Positions 1 to 9,012 of a DNA stretch of 12,921 bases are shown here, piece by piece. Under the pieces are notes generated by a model that did not search any database, had not been told where the DNA came from, and saw nothing but the letters and a program-made list of their open reading frames with translations. The stretch lies in NCBI GenBank assembly GCA_947625175.1, contig CANQNI010000029.1:1-12921 (forward strand), read 5' to 3'. The position numbers and the translations under genes were made by a program. Numbering within the stretch: the first letter of the stretch is position 1; each line of letters starts with the position of its first letter. The DNA comes from an uncultured Eubacteriaceae bacterium (GTDB lineage: Bacteria; Bacillota; Clostridia; Eubacteriales; Eubacteriaceae).

Positions 1-74
1 ACTTTGGATAAGGTAGCAATTACTTCGTCTTGTGCCAATTTCATCAATCTAACACCTTGAGTATTTCTCCCTGT
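1..74 (-). other. gyrA: In-frame continuation of GyrA coding sequence beyond the stop at 75–77
   Basis: Reading the minus strand in the gyrA frame past the TAA gives T-G-R-N-T-Q-G-V-R-L-M-K-L, then A-Q-D-E-V-I-A-T-L-S-K-V, and runs open to the window edge. This closely matches the end of the GyrA C-terminal domain in other bacteria: E. coli has GRNTQGV and B. subtilis GRTTQGVRLIRL at the same place. The segment is therefore the natural end of gyrA, cut off from the main reading frame by one stop codon. No start codon with a ribosome binding site is visible here, so it is not read as a separate gene. The true end lies outside the window. Confidence 0.85.
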
Positions 75-2429
75 TTAAGAAATATCCTCGGTCGATAAGC
101 GAACTACTATTCCTTTATTATTAATTAACATGACTTCTTCATCAAGATTACAGGTGATAAAACCAACCATTTTACCGGTTTTATTTGTAATTTTATAGGT
201 AGAAATTCCTTTTCCACCTCTTTTTTGAATCTTATAATTTTCAGCTTTTGTTAATTTACCAAAACCGTTTTCTGCTACACTCAGAATATAATCGTCATCA
301 GTTACAACATCCATTCCTACAACATAATCGTTATCTCTGAGTCTAATAGCCTTAACACCCATACTGTTACGGTTCATTGATCTTATATCATTTGTATTAA
401 AACGAATAGCTAGTCCATTATGAGTTCCAATTATTACTTCATCATCTTTTTCAATTAGATGAGCACTGACTAATTCATCATTATCTTTTAATTTTATAGC
501 GATTAGTCCATTTTTTCTAGAAGTATCGAATAATTTTAGGGGAGCTTTCTTAATTAATCCATTTTTAGTTAACATTATTAAATAACGATCGTCAAAAGAC
601 TGAACCGGTAAGAAAGCTGTTATAACTTCATCGTTTTCTAGTGGAAGCAAGTTTACAATAGCTTTTCCACTAGCGTTTCTGCCTGCTTCTGGAATTTCAT
701 AACCCTTTACTCTATATACCTTCCCTTTATTAGTAAAGAAAAGAAGGTAATGATGAGTTAGCATGGTAAATAAATGCTCAATAAAATCACTCTCTTTTGG
801 ATTAACACCAACTATTCCACGACCCCCTCGTCTTTGATTTCGATAAGTATCTATTGGAATTCGTTTAGCATAACCTCGATGAGTTAAGGTAATAACTACG
901 TCTTCTTCGTCAATATAATCCCCTATATCTAAATCTTCAGGTTCAATATCGAATGATGTTCTACGTTCATCACCATATTTATGTTTTATTTCAATTAATT
1001 CTTCTTTAATTATTCCAAGCAGAACATTTTCATTTTCTAAGATAGATTTTAGTTTAGCAATTTGCTTTTCTAGTTCTTCATATTCCTGAGTTAACTTGGT
1101 TCTTTCTAAACCTGTTAACCTCTGAAGACGCATATCTAAAATAGCCTGAGCCTGAGTATCTGACAGTTCAAAACGATCTATTAATTTACTTTTGGCTTCT
1201 CTTCCATCATTACTTGACCGAATTATATTGATAACTTCATCTATATTATCTAAAGCGATAAGTAAACCTTCCAAAATATGGGCTCTAGCTTGAGCTTTCT
1301 TTAAATCAAAATTGGTTCGTCTTCGAATAACTTCTTTTTGAAATTTTAGATATTCTTCTAAAATCTGCTTTAGATTTAATTCTTTTGGAGTGGCTTTATT
1401 ATTTTTATCTTGAACCAGAGCCAGCATGATAGCTCCAAAGGTATCTTCGAGCTGAGTATGCTTATAGAGTTGATTTAATATAACTGATGCATTAGCATCT
1501 CTTTTAATGTCTATTACGATATTAATACCTTTTTTTAAGTCAGATTCATCTCTTATTTCAGAGATACCTTCAATTCTCTTATTATTTACCAGATTAGCTA
1601 TTTTTAAAATAAGTTTAGCTTTATTTACTCCAAAAGGAAGCTCTGTTATGACAATTTGTTCACGTCCATTAGAAGTTTTTTTGATTTCTACTTTTGAACG
1701 AACTACAATATGTCCTCTTCCAGTTTCATAAGTTTCCCGAATTCCCTTAGTACCCATAATTATCCCACCAGTGGGAAAATCTGGACCCTTAATATATTTC
1801 ATTAATTCAGGAATAGTTATATCTGGATTATCAATATAAGCGATACAAGCATCAACTACTTCATTTAAATTATGAGGTGGGATATTAGTAGCCATCCCAA
1901 CAGCAATTCCAGATGAACCATTAACTAGTAAATGAGGAAATCGTGAAGGTAAGACGTTTGGTTCTGATTCACTTCCATCGAAATTATCAGAGAAATCAAC
2001 GGTATCTTTATTAATATCCCTGAGCATTTCCATAGCGATTTTATCCAGTTTAGCCTCTGTATATCTCATAGCAGCAGGACTGTCGCCATCTACAGAACCA
2101 AAATTACCATGACCTTGTACTGTTGGATAGCGCATAGAAAAATCTTGAGCCATTCTAACCATTGCATCATAAACAGAAGTATCTCCGTGTGGATGATATT
2201 TACCTAAAACATCGCCTACAATACGAACTGATTTTCTAAATTGTCTTTCTGGTAAGAGTCCGAGTTCATTCATAGCGTAAAGAATCCTACGATGAACAGG
2301 TTTCATACCATCTCTTACATCAGGTAAAGCTCTTCCGATTATGACACTCATTGCATAATCGGTATAGCATTCCCTCATTTCATTGGTTATATTTATAGGT
2401 TCTATGGTTTCTAATTTTTCCTCTGGCAT
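75..2429 (-). CDS. gyrA: DNA gyrase subunit A, apparently interrupted by an in-frame stop near its C-terminus
   Basis: GyrA cuts and rejoins DNA in the A2B2 gyrase that introduces negative supercoils. The winged-helix/tower breakage-reunion domain fills about residues 1–500, with catalytic Tyr123 in A-A-M-R-Y-T-E. The quinolone-determining stretch reads [10 protein letters not shown] (79–88), so Thr84 stands where E. coli has Ser83 and Asp88 matches Asp87. The C-terminal beta-pinwheel follows, with the GyrA-box QRRGGRG near residue 532, which marks gyrase rather than topoisomerase IV. A second RGGKG lies near residue 745. The ATG start gives the usual GyrA N-terminus; the Shine-Dalgarno is weak (AGAAAGATC) and gyrB ends 23 bp upstream, so the two are probably cotranscribed. 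The frame ends at TAA after T-E-D-I-S, inside the last blade, while homologous sequence continues in frame. This may be a genuine nonsense codon or a sequence error. Confidence 0.93.
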   Translation of the reverse strand: MPEEKLETIEPINITNEMRECYTDYAMSVIIGRALPDVRDGMKPVHRRILYAMNELGLLPERQFRKSVRIVGDVLGKYHPHGDTSVYDAMVRMAQDFSMRYPTVQGHGNFGSVDGDSPAAMRYTEAKLDKIAMEMLRDINKDTVDFSDNFDGSESEPNVLPSRFPHLLVNGSSGIAVGMATNIPPHNLNEVVDACIAYIDNPDITIPELMKYIKGPDFPTGGIIMGTKGIRETYETGRGHIVVRSKVEIKKTSNGREQIVITELPFGVNKAKLILKIANLVNNKRIEGISEIRDESDLKKGINIVIDIKRDANASVILNQLYKHTQLEDTFGAIMLALVQDKNNKATPKELNLKQILEEYLKFQKEVIRRRTNFDLKKAQARAHILEGLLIALDNIDEVINIIRSSNDGREAKSKLIDRFELSDTQAQAILDMRLQRLTGLERTKLTQEYEELEKQIAKLKSILENENVLLGIIKEELIEIKHKYGDERRTSFDIEPEDLDIGDYIDEEDVVITLTHRGYAKRIPIDTYRNQRRGGRGIVGVNPKESDFIEHLFTMLTHHYLLFFTNKGKVYRVKGYEIPEAGRNASGKAIVNLLPLENDEVITAFLPVQSFDDRYLIMLTKNGLIKKAPLKLFDTSRKNGLIAIKLKDNDELVSAHLIEKDDEVIIGTHNGLAIRFNTNDIRSMNRNSMGVKAIRLRDNDYVVGMDVVTDDDYILSVAENGFGKLTKAENYKIQKRGGKGISTYKITNKTGKMVGFITCNLDEEVMLINNKGIVVRLSTEDIS

Positions 2430-2452
2430 AATTTGATCTTTCTAGGCAATTT

Positions 2453-4390
<1,938 letters not shown>

Positions 4391-5506
4391 TTAAAGAATG
4401 TTTCCATCTTTTATCTTTATTAATTTAACATCTTTATTCATATCAAATGAAAAAGATGGATCTGTACAGGTAATAAATGTCTGTGCTTCACTTAAAACTG
4501 ACAAAATATTCTTTTGTCTATTACTATCTAATTCCGATAAAATATCATCTAATAAAACTATCGGAGTTATATTCAAAATTTCTTTATATAAATCAATATG
4601 GGCTAATTTTAAACTGATAGCAGCTGTTCTTTGCTGTCCTTGAGAAGCAAAATAACGAGCTGAATTACCATTAATTAAAATCTCTAAATCATCATTATGG
4701 GGACCAAAACGAGTATATCCTCTTTCTAAATCTCCCGCTAATTCATTAATTAATACTTTATTGTATTGTTTTCTAATTAAATCTAAGTTATCTGGAATTT
4801 TTGAATCAAATATATTAGTTTTATAGGCCAATTCTAATTTTTCGTTAGAGCCAGCTAATTTAGTATAGATACTTTGGGCCTTTTGGGCTAAGCGTTTTAA
4901 ATAACGATTTCTATATTGGAGTAATCGAGATGCCTTATCTATTAACTGGGTATTCCAGGGATTGAGCAATTCCTGCAGATCTTTAATCTGCGTATTATTT
5001 AGACGAGCTTGTTTAATAACAGCATTTCTTTGATGTCGAATTCTTTCGTAATCTTTCAAAATAGATCGATAGGTTGAAACTAATCCACTTAGTTCCATGT
5101 TAATAAACTTTCTTCTTCGATCAGGATTACCTTTTACAATTTCTAAATCATCAGGCTCAAATAAAATACAACCAGTTAAATTTTGAATTTTTGAAAAAGA
5201 ACTTTCGGCTTTATTGTCTAATTTCCAGCCTTTCTTAGTATTTTGTGCTTTTAGAGATAGATTATGATTCGTTTGATTAGTTCGAAATTCTGCAACACAA
5301 TACATTGCATTTTCGTCGAAATTAATCAGCTCTTTGGTTGAAGAAGCTCTGTGTGAATAACCTCTGAGCATTAAAAAAATAGCTTCCAGTAAATTAGTTT
5401 TACCTTGGCCATTATTTCCATAGAGAATATTTATATTTGGAGAAAAATTAGGAGAAATATCTTTATAATTACGATAATTAACAAGACGCATTCTATTAAT
5501 ATTCAT
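4391..5506 (-). CDS. recF: DNA replication and repair protein RecF
   Basis: RecF is an SMC-like ABC ATPase that, with RecO and RecR, loads RecA at single-strand gaps during recombinational repair and fork rescue. Walker A is GNNGQGKTN at residues 30–38. The ABC signature is in A-S-Q-G-Q-Q-R-T (about 287–294), and Walker B with the D-loop is V-L-L-D-D-I-L-S-E-L-D (about 318–328). The middle is a helical arm, as in the family, and 371 aa is the usual length. The ATG start overlaps the yaaA stop as ATGA (5503–5506), which implies translational coupling with yaaA. gyrB follows after 15 bp, so recF sits in the middle of a yaaA–recF–gyrB–gyrA unit. Confidence 0.97.
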   Translation of the reverse strand: MNINRMRLVNYRNYKDISPNFSPNINILYGNNGQGKTNLLEAIFLMLRGYSHRASSTKELINFDENAMYCVAEFRTNQTNHNLSLKAQNTKKGWKLDNKAESSFSKIQNLTGCILFEPDDLEIVKGNPDRRRKFINMELSGLVSTYRSILKDYERIRHQRNAVIKQARLNNTQIKDLQELLNPWNTQLIDKASRLLQYRNRYLKRLAQKAQSIYTKLAGSNEKLELAYKTNIFDSKIPDNLDLIRKQYNKVLINELAGDLERGYTRFGPHNDDLEILINGNSARYFASQGQQRTAAISLKLAHIDLYKEILNITPIVLLDDILSELDSNRQKNILSVLSEAQTFITCTDPSFSFDMNKDVKLIKIKDGNIL

Positions 5507-5721
5507 TCTCTTTTCTCAATTAATTTATATTCTGTATTATCTACTGTTATAATATCGCCTGGATGGAGTTGTTTTCTAATAACCGTACAAATTTCATTAT
5601 TTACCTTAATATTTCCATCCAGTATTAAGTGCTTTGCTTCTCCACCACTAGAAGCAATATTTAATAATTTTAAAAGACTGTTTAATCGAATAACAGAATC
5701 AGAAATTACAACTTCCTGCAT
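5503..5721 (-). CDS. yaaA: S4-domain RNA-binding protein YaaA
   Basis: This 72-residue protein consists of little more than one S4-like RNA-binding domain. It matches the YaaA family that lies between dnaN and recF in Bacillota; B. subtilis YaaA is 71 aa. The diagnostic part is L-N-S-L-L-K-L-L-N-I-A-S-S-G-G-E-A-K, followed by I-K-V-N-N-E and H-P-G-D-I-I, the S4 core motifs. In the wider S4 superfamily such domains bind structured RNA, often rRNA, but the exact role of YaaA is not settled and I do not assign one. The start is ATG with only a weak upstream AAAGAT. It is probably the first gene of the unit, since an extended -10 promoter lies 32 bp upstream and the dnaN terminator precedes that. 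Its stop overlaps recF by 4 bp. Confidence 0.92.
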   Translation of the reverse strand: MQEVVISDSVIRLNSLLKLLNIASSGGEAKHLILDGNIKVNNEICTVIRKQLHPGDIITVDNTEYKLIEKRE

Positions 5722-5752
5722 TTCATCTTTAAATCTTTCAATATTTAATAAA

Positions 5753-5761
5753 ATTATATCA
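5753..5761 (-). promoter_or_regulatory. Probable promoter of yaaA–recF–gyrB–gyrA (extended -10)
   Basis: The minus strand reads TG-A-TATAAT: a perfect -10 hexamer (5753–5758) with the TG of an extended -10. No good -35 hexamer lies 16–18 bp upstream, which is typical of extended -10 promoters. Transcription would start near 5746, leaving a leader of about 25 nt before the yaaA ATG. The position fits, just after the terminator that closes the dnaN transcript. This is prediction from consensus only. Confidence 0.5.
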
Positions 5762-5785
5762 TAAAATATCTATGAAAATGACTTA

Positions 5786-5813
5786 ATTGTTCGAAACTAC
5801 TTCGGATAACAAT
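5786..5813. repeat. Imperfect inverted repeat upstream of the yaaA promoter
   Basis: Plus strand arms ATTGTTCGAA (5786–5795) and TTCG-GAT-AACAAT (5801–5813) form a 10-bp stem with a 3-nt bulge and a 5-nt loop (ACTAC). The element lies about 40–67 bp upstream of the predicted transcription start, where an activator or DnaA could bind. Its right arm read on the minus strand includes TTATCCGAA, which matches 7 of 9 DnaA-box positions. No function is demonstrated. Confidence 0.4.
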
Positions 5814-5863
5814 ATGTAATCGTTTTATTTTACTCAGAATTAAAACTTAAAACTTAATTTGTT

Positions 5864-5900
5864 AAAAAATAAAAAAAAGCACCACTATATAAGTAGTACT
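5864..5900 (-). terminator. Intrinsic terminator downstream of dnaN
   Basis: On the minus strand AGTACTACT (5892–5900) pairs over all nine positions, two of them G-U, with AGTGGTGCT (5878–5886). The loop is 5 nt (TATAT), and a T-rich tract of about 14 nt follows (5864–5877, one A). It begins 16 bp past the dnaN stop. On the plus strand the two wobble pairs become A-C mismatches, so it is directional, and no plus-strand transcript needs it. It separates the dnaA–dnaN transcript from the yaaA–gyrA unit. Confidence 0.85.
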
Positions 5901-5916
5901 TTTTAAATTGTTTATA

Positions 5917-7026
5917 TTATTCATTAATTCTAACAGGTAATATTAAATAATTATATTCATCACCTTCTAATGGGGTAATACTGAGTGGACCGACGTCTCC
6001 ATTAAAAGACAAATTAACTCTATCATCATCAATAGCTTTGAGTGCATCAATTAAATACTCAGTATTAAAAGCTATGCTTAAATCGTTGCCAACATTTTCA
6101 ATATCAATTGAGTCATTAAAGTTTCCTGTTTCATTTTTTGAGGAAATTTTAAGTTTTCCACTATCAATATCAAAACGTATTAAAGTATTCTTTTGTTCAG
6201 AAGATATAAGAATAGCTCTTTCACAGCTGTTTAAAAGTTTAATTCGATCAGTTTCAAATCTGGTAGTATTTTCCTTAGGAATTATTGTGGAATAATCAAA
6301 GAAATTACCTTCAATAAGTCTTGCGGTAAAAATAGTATTATCTATCTGGAAAAAAATTTGACTTTTTGAAAGATTAATTTTTACACTCCCTGTCAGTAGA
6401 GATAAAAGATTACTTAATTCTCCTAAACTTTTAGCAGATACTATTGAATTTTCTATTTCAGTAGTTTCTTCATCCAAATTACCACTTTTAAGAGCTACTC
6501 TAAAACCATCAATAGCAACCAATTTTAAATTATTTTTTTCATATTCCATTTTAATACCAGTTATTACGGGTATCTGATTTTCTTTTTCTGCAGCTGCAAA
6601 ACGGGTTTTATTTATTAAATTTCTTAGTTCCTGACTTGAAATAGTAAAATTAAGATCCGTATCAGGTTTAGGAAATTCAGGAAATTCATCTGGTTGTATT
6701 CCTGCAATCGAAAATTCACTAAAATCCGATTTAACTTCAATATAATCATTTTCTTTACTTTCGAAGTAGACTATATCACCAGATAATCTTGAGATTATGC
6801 TAAATATTAAATTAGCATCTAAAACTATAGCACCATCTTCCTGAGCATCAACATTTATATTAGTGGTAATTCCAATATTTAAATCGGTTGCTGTTAAATG
6901 AAGTTTATGGTCATAAACATTAAATAATATTCCAGAAAGAATACTCATAGTAGTTTTAGCTTTAACCCCATGCCGGGTTATATTCAAAGCAAATTGTAAT
7001 TCATCTCTAGAACAACTGAATTTCAT
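5917..7026 (-). CDS. dnaN: DNA polymerase III beta sliding clamp
   Basis: DnaN forms the ring-shaped homodimer that tethers DNA polymerase III to DNA and acts as a docking platform for repair and licensing proteins. The protein shows the three-domain clamp pattern over 369 residues: the N-terminal M-K-F-S-C-S-R-D-E-L-Q with T-M-S-I-L-S-G-I-L, the first inter-domain region with F-P-E-F-P, and the characteristic C-terminal Y-L-I-L-P-V-R (near 360–366) at the partner-binding pocket. The length is typical. The ATG is preceded by GAGGA at a good distance. dnaA lies 155 bp upstream on the same strand, as in most Bacillota. That gap holds a possible promoter, so dnaN may have its own transcript as well as read-through from dnaA. 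An intrinsic terminator follows. Confidence 0.97.
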   Translation of the reverse strand: MKFSCSRDELQFALNITRHGVKAKTTMSILSGILFNVYDHKLHLTATDLNIGITTNINVDAQEDGAIVLDANLIFSIISRLSGDIVYFESKENDYIEVKSDFSEFSIAGIQPDEFPEFPKPDTDLNFTISSQELRNLINKTRFAAAEKENQIPVITGIKMEYEKNNLKLVAIDGFRVALKSGNLDEETTEIENSIVSAKSLGELSNLLSLLTGSVKINLSKSQIFFQIDNTIFTARLIEGNFFDYSTIIPKENTTRFETDRIKLLNSCERAILISSEQKNTLIRFDIDSGKLKISSKNETGNFNDSIDIENVGNDLSIAFNTEYLIDALKAIDDDRVNLSFNGDVGPLSITPLEGDEYNYLILPVRINE

Positions 7027-7095
7027 TATTTCCTCACATTGATTATAAATATAAAAATAAAAGTAATAATAATTATAATAAGTTCTGTTTATATG

Positions 7096-7123
7096 TTTAT
7101 AATTCAGTTTTTACCGATAACAA
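7096..7123 (-). promoter_or_regulatory. Possible dnaN promoter in the dnaA–dnaN gap
   Basis: The minus strand has TTGTTA (7118–7123), a 16-bp spacer, then TATAAA (7096–7101): 4 of 6 and 5 of 6 matches to the -35 and -10 consensus. The start would be near 7089, giving a leader of about 62 nt to the dnaN ATG. The surroundings are so AT-rich that chance matches are common; other TATAAT strings occur at about 7038 and 7073. Confidence 0.35.
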
Positions 7124-7145
7124 TTGAAGCATTTATAAAAATTTC

Positions 7146-7166
7146 GTTGGATAAAACTGTTAATAA
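7146..7166 (-). promoter_or_regulatory. Two DnaA-box-like sites between dnaA and dnaN
   Basis: On the minus strand TTATTAACA (7158–7166) and TTATCCAAC (7146–7154) each match the DnaA box TTATCCACA at 7 of 9 positions, in the same orientation and 12 bp apart. They sit just after the dnaA stop, and an extremely AT-rich stretch (7027–7145) follows. In B. subtilis a second DnaA-box cluster with the unwinding element lies in this same gap. The matches are weak. Confidence 0.35.
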
Positions 7167-7181
7167 ACTGTTTAAAAGTTG

Positions 7182-8528
7182 TTAACTGGGTTGAATAGAA
7201 TTTTGGATTTCTGATCTTATCGTATCAACTAAATTGGCAAAATCAGGTTGATTAACAATATCATTTGAAATTTTCTTACAAGCATGAAGAACAGTCGAAT
7301 GATCTCTTCCTCCGAAGTTTTCCCCGATTTTTGGAAAAGAATTGTCTGTTAACTCTCTTGAAAGATACATTGCAACTTGTCTTGGTTGAGCAATACTTTG
7401 AGTACGTTTTTTAGAATCAAGTTCAGCTGGAGAAACATTAAAGTATTTAGCAGTGATTTTCTTTATATAAGGAATATCAATAATCTGTACTTCATTACTC
7501 AGAAGATCTTTTAAAGCTTCTTCGCTGGATTTTTTAGTTATTGGTATTTGGTTAAGATTATGATAAGCAAAAAGTCTGTTTAAGGCACCTTCAAGTTCTC
7601 TAATATTAGAATGAATATTTTCAGCAATATACTCAAAAACTTCATCCGGAACTTTAATATCATAATTTTCAGCTTTTTTTCTCAGGATAGCAATTCTTGT
7701 TTCTAAACTAGGGGCAGAAATATCAGTTATTAGACCCATTTCAAATCTTGATCGTAACCTGTCTTCTAACTTAGGTATTTCTTTTGGTGGTTTATCAGAG
7801 GTAATAACTATTTGTTTATTGGCTTCATGTAAGGTATTAAAGGTATGAAAGAAGGCTTCCTGGGTTTCTACTTTACCGGCTAGAAACTGGATATCATCAA
7901 TCAGGAGAATATCAGTAGTTCGATATTTTTTTCTAAAATCCGTACTTTTATTATTCTGAATAGATGTAATAAACTCATTAGTAAAATCTTCACAAGAAAC
8001 ATATACAACTTTACGACCTTGCTCTTCATCCCAGACATAATTCCCTATAGCTTGCATTAAATGAGTTTTTCCAAGTCCAACTCCTCCATAAATAAATAAA
8101 GGATTATAAATATTGGATGGACTTTCTGCTACAGCAACACAAGCTGCTCTGGCAAATCGGTTATTTTCCCCAATAACAAACCGGTCAAAAGTATATTTTG
8201 GGTTTAAAGCCTGAGCATTACTCTCATATCTTTGTTTAGGTTCATCAGAAAAACTCTCTGCCGTTACATCAGTTAACTGTTCACCCTTACTTAAAAAAAT
8301 GATGTTTTCTATGTTTGAATCAACATAATTGAGAGCATTTCTAATTAGAGTAGAATATCTTTCTTTAACATAACCTAAAACCAATTCATTTTCAGGAAGT
8401 AAATAAAACGTATTTCCAACTTCCTTTACTGGAATAATACCTTCAATCCAGGTTTCGTAACTCAGCGGTTGTATTTCCCTTTTTATAAGCTCTTGGGCTC
8501 TTATCCAGGTTTTTCTAAAATTTTCCAT
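7182..8528 (-). CDS. dnaA: Chromosomal replication initiator protein DnaA
   Basis: DnaA binds oriC boxes, assembles as an ATP-bound filament, melts the origin and recruits the helicase. Domain I (1–80, with S-Y-E-T-W) mediates helicase and regulator contacts, and domain II is a short linker (about 85–110). The AAA+ domain III has Walker A GGVGLGKTH (148–156), Walker B L-L-I-D-D-I-Q-F-L (208–216) and an arginine-finger region R-L-R-S-R-F (257–262). Domain IV ends in the DnaA signature GGRDHSTVLHACKKI (406–420). By alignment E. coli Arg399 and Arg407 (DNA contacts) are kept as Arg375 and Arg383, while Arg401 and Arg405 are Gln377 and Gln381. Length (448) and start fit the family, yet no Shine-Dalgarno precedes the ATG: the 20 bp upstream are almost pure A/T. 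The origin lies directly upstream, so autoregulation by DnaA is likely. Confidence 0.98.
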   Translation of the reverse strand: MENFRKTWIRAQELIKREIQPLSYETWIEGIIPVKEVGNTFYLLPENELVLGYVKERYSTLIRNALNYVDSNIENIIFLSKGEQLTDVTAESFSDEPKQRYESNAQALNPKYTFDRFVIGENNRFARAACVAVAESPSNIYNPLFIYGGVGLGKTHLMQAIGNYVWDEEQGRKVVYVSCEDFTNEFITSIQNNKSTDFRKKYRTTDILLIDDIQFLAGKVETQEAFFHTFNTLHEANKQIVITSDKPPKEIPKLEDRLRSRFEMGLITDISAPSLETRIAILRKKAENYDIKVPDEVFEYIAENIHSNIRELEGALNRLFAYHNLNQIPITKKSSEEALKDLLSNEVQIIDIPYIKKITAKYFNVSPAELDSKKRTQSIAQPRQVAMYLSRELTDNSFPKIGENFGGRDHSTVLHACKKISNDIVNQPDFANLVDTIRSEIQNSIQPS

Positions 8529-8602
8529 AAATATAAATTAGTTATAAACAAATACGAATATTTAACTGTTAAAAATTGTTAATTAATAATAAAGAATAAA
8601 TA

Positions 8603-8631
8603 TTTAAAATTTTTTATTCACTGATTGTGAA
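8603..8631 (-). promoter_or_regulatory. Possible dnaA promoter
   Basis: The minus strand has TTCACA (8626–8631, 5 of 6 to the -35 consensus), a 17-bp spacer and TTTAAA (8603–8608, 4 of 6 to the -10). It would start near 8596, about 68 nt before the dnaA ATG. The -35 lies inside one arm of an inverted repeat that frames a DnaA box, which would suit autoregulation. The -10 is poor and the region is AT-rich, so this is tentative. Confidence 0.3.
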
Positions 8632-8657
8632 AGAAAATTATCAACAAATTCACAATC
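8623..8657. repeat. 9-bp perfect inverted repeat framing a DnaA box
   Basis: GATTGTGAA (8623–8631) and TTCACAATC (8649–8657) are exact reverse complements separated by 17 bp. The spacer contains TTATCAACA (8638–8646), a DnaA box with one mismatch to TTATCCACA. The element could be a protein operator, or a hairpin when the origin is single-stranded, with the box exposed in the loop. It overlaps the possible dnaA -35 hexamer. Confidence 0.6.
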
Positions 8658-8710
8658 GAAATTGTAATAATAACTTTGTCTTGAGATAACGCAAAAATAT
8701 TTTAACATAA

Positions 8711-8762
8711 TTATCCACAGACTTATCCAATAAACCTCGGTTAACTGTGGAAAAGTTGATAA
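8711..8762. promoter_or_regulatory. Core DnaA-box cluster of oriC
   Basis: Four boxes in 52 bp: TTATCCACA on plus at 8711–8719 (perfect) and TTATCCAAT on plus at 8723–8731 (7/9), then TTTTCCACA on minus at 8746–8754 (8/9) and TTATCAACT on minus at 8754–8762 (7/9). The two pairs face each other across a short GC-rich patch (CCTCGG, 8735–8740). With the further box at 8638–8646 this is the densest set of sites in the window and the likely DnaA assembly centre. Confidence 0.85.
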
Positions 8763-8780
8763 TGTTTTTAAATTATTGTT

Positions 8781-8800
8781 AATAACTTTAAAAAGTTATT
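8781..8800. repeat. AT-rich palindrome, candidate unwinding element
   Basis: AATAACTTT (8781–8789) and AAAGTTATT (8792–8800) are perfect 9-bp arms around an AA centre. The palindrome contains only two G/C pairs, so it is an easily melted sequence rather than a stable terminator hairpin, and no U-tract follows. It lies 18 bp beyond the DnaA-box cluster, a fitting place for a duplex-unwinding element, but that role is inferred from position and composition. Confidence 0.4.
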
Positions 8801-8983
8801 TAGTTATTCCAATTTTTCGTTTTACTTTCTTTAATTAAGAGCCTTATTAGGTGAATTTAGAACGTATTTTTATTTTTTCTTTTATAAATTATTTGATAAT
8901 AATGATTTATCTAATATTTTCAAAATATGTTTAATTATTTTACTTTTCTTAATTCATACATCTCAATGAAAATCTTAAGAATA

Positions 8984-9012
8984 TTGCGAGAATCTAAGAA
9001 AAATATTATAAT
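8984..9012 (+). promoter_or_regulatory. rpmH promoter
   Basis: TTGCGA (8984–8989, 4 of 6 to TTGACA), an ideal 17-bp spacer and a perfect TATAAT (9007–9012). Transcription would begin near 9019, about 36 nt upstream of the rpmH ATG, and the strong AGGAGG (9043–9048) lies in that leader. It is the best sigma-A-type promoter in the window and is expected to drive rpmH–rnpA–yidD–yidC–jag. Confidence 0.75.

Noticed and set aside
300-330. Second RGGKG motif near GyrA residue 745 as a sign of domain duplication
   Set aside because: A degenerate GyrA-box-like RGGKG in a later pinwheel blade is normal in GyrA.
2177-2192. Thr84 at the quinolone position of GyrA as a resistance mutation
   Set aside because: Thr is a natural residue at this position in several wild-type gyrases, so it does not show acquired resistance.
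5405-5764. 119-codon plus-strand open frame crossing recF and yaaA
   Set aside because: It is antisense to two conserved genes, including their overlap, and has no recognisable protein features.
5805-5813. Resemblance of CGGATAACAAT to the right half of the E. coli lac operator
   Set aside because: There is no symmetrical LacI-type operator, no LacI-family gene and no sugar gene nearby; a short AT-rich match is expected by chance.
8781-8800. AT-rich palindrome as a terminator
   Set aside because: The stem has only two G/C pairs, no T-run follows on either strand, and no gene ends there; an unwinding role is more plausible.
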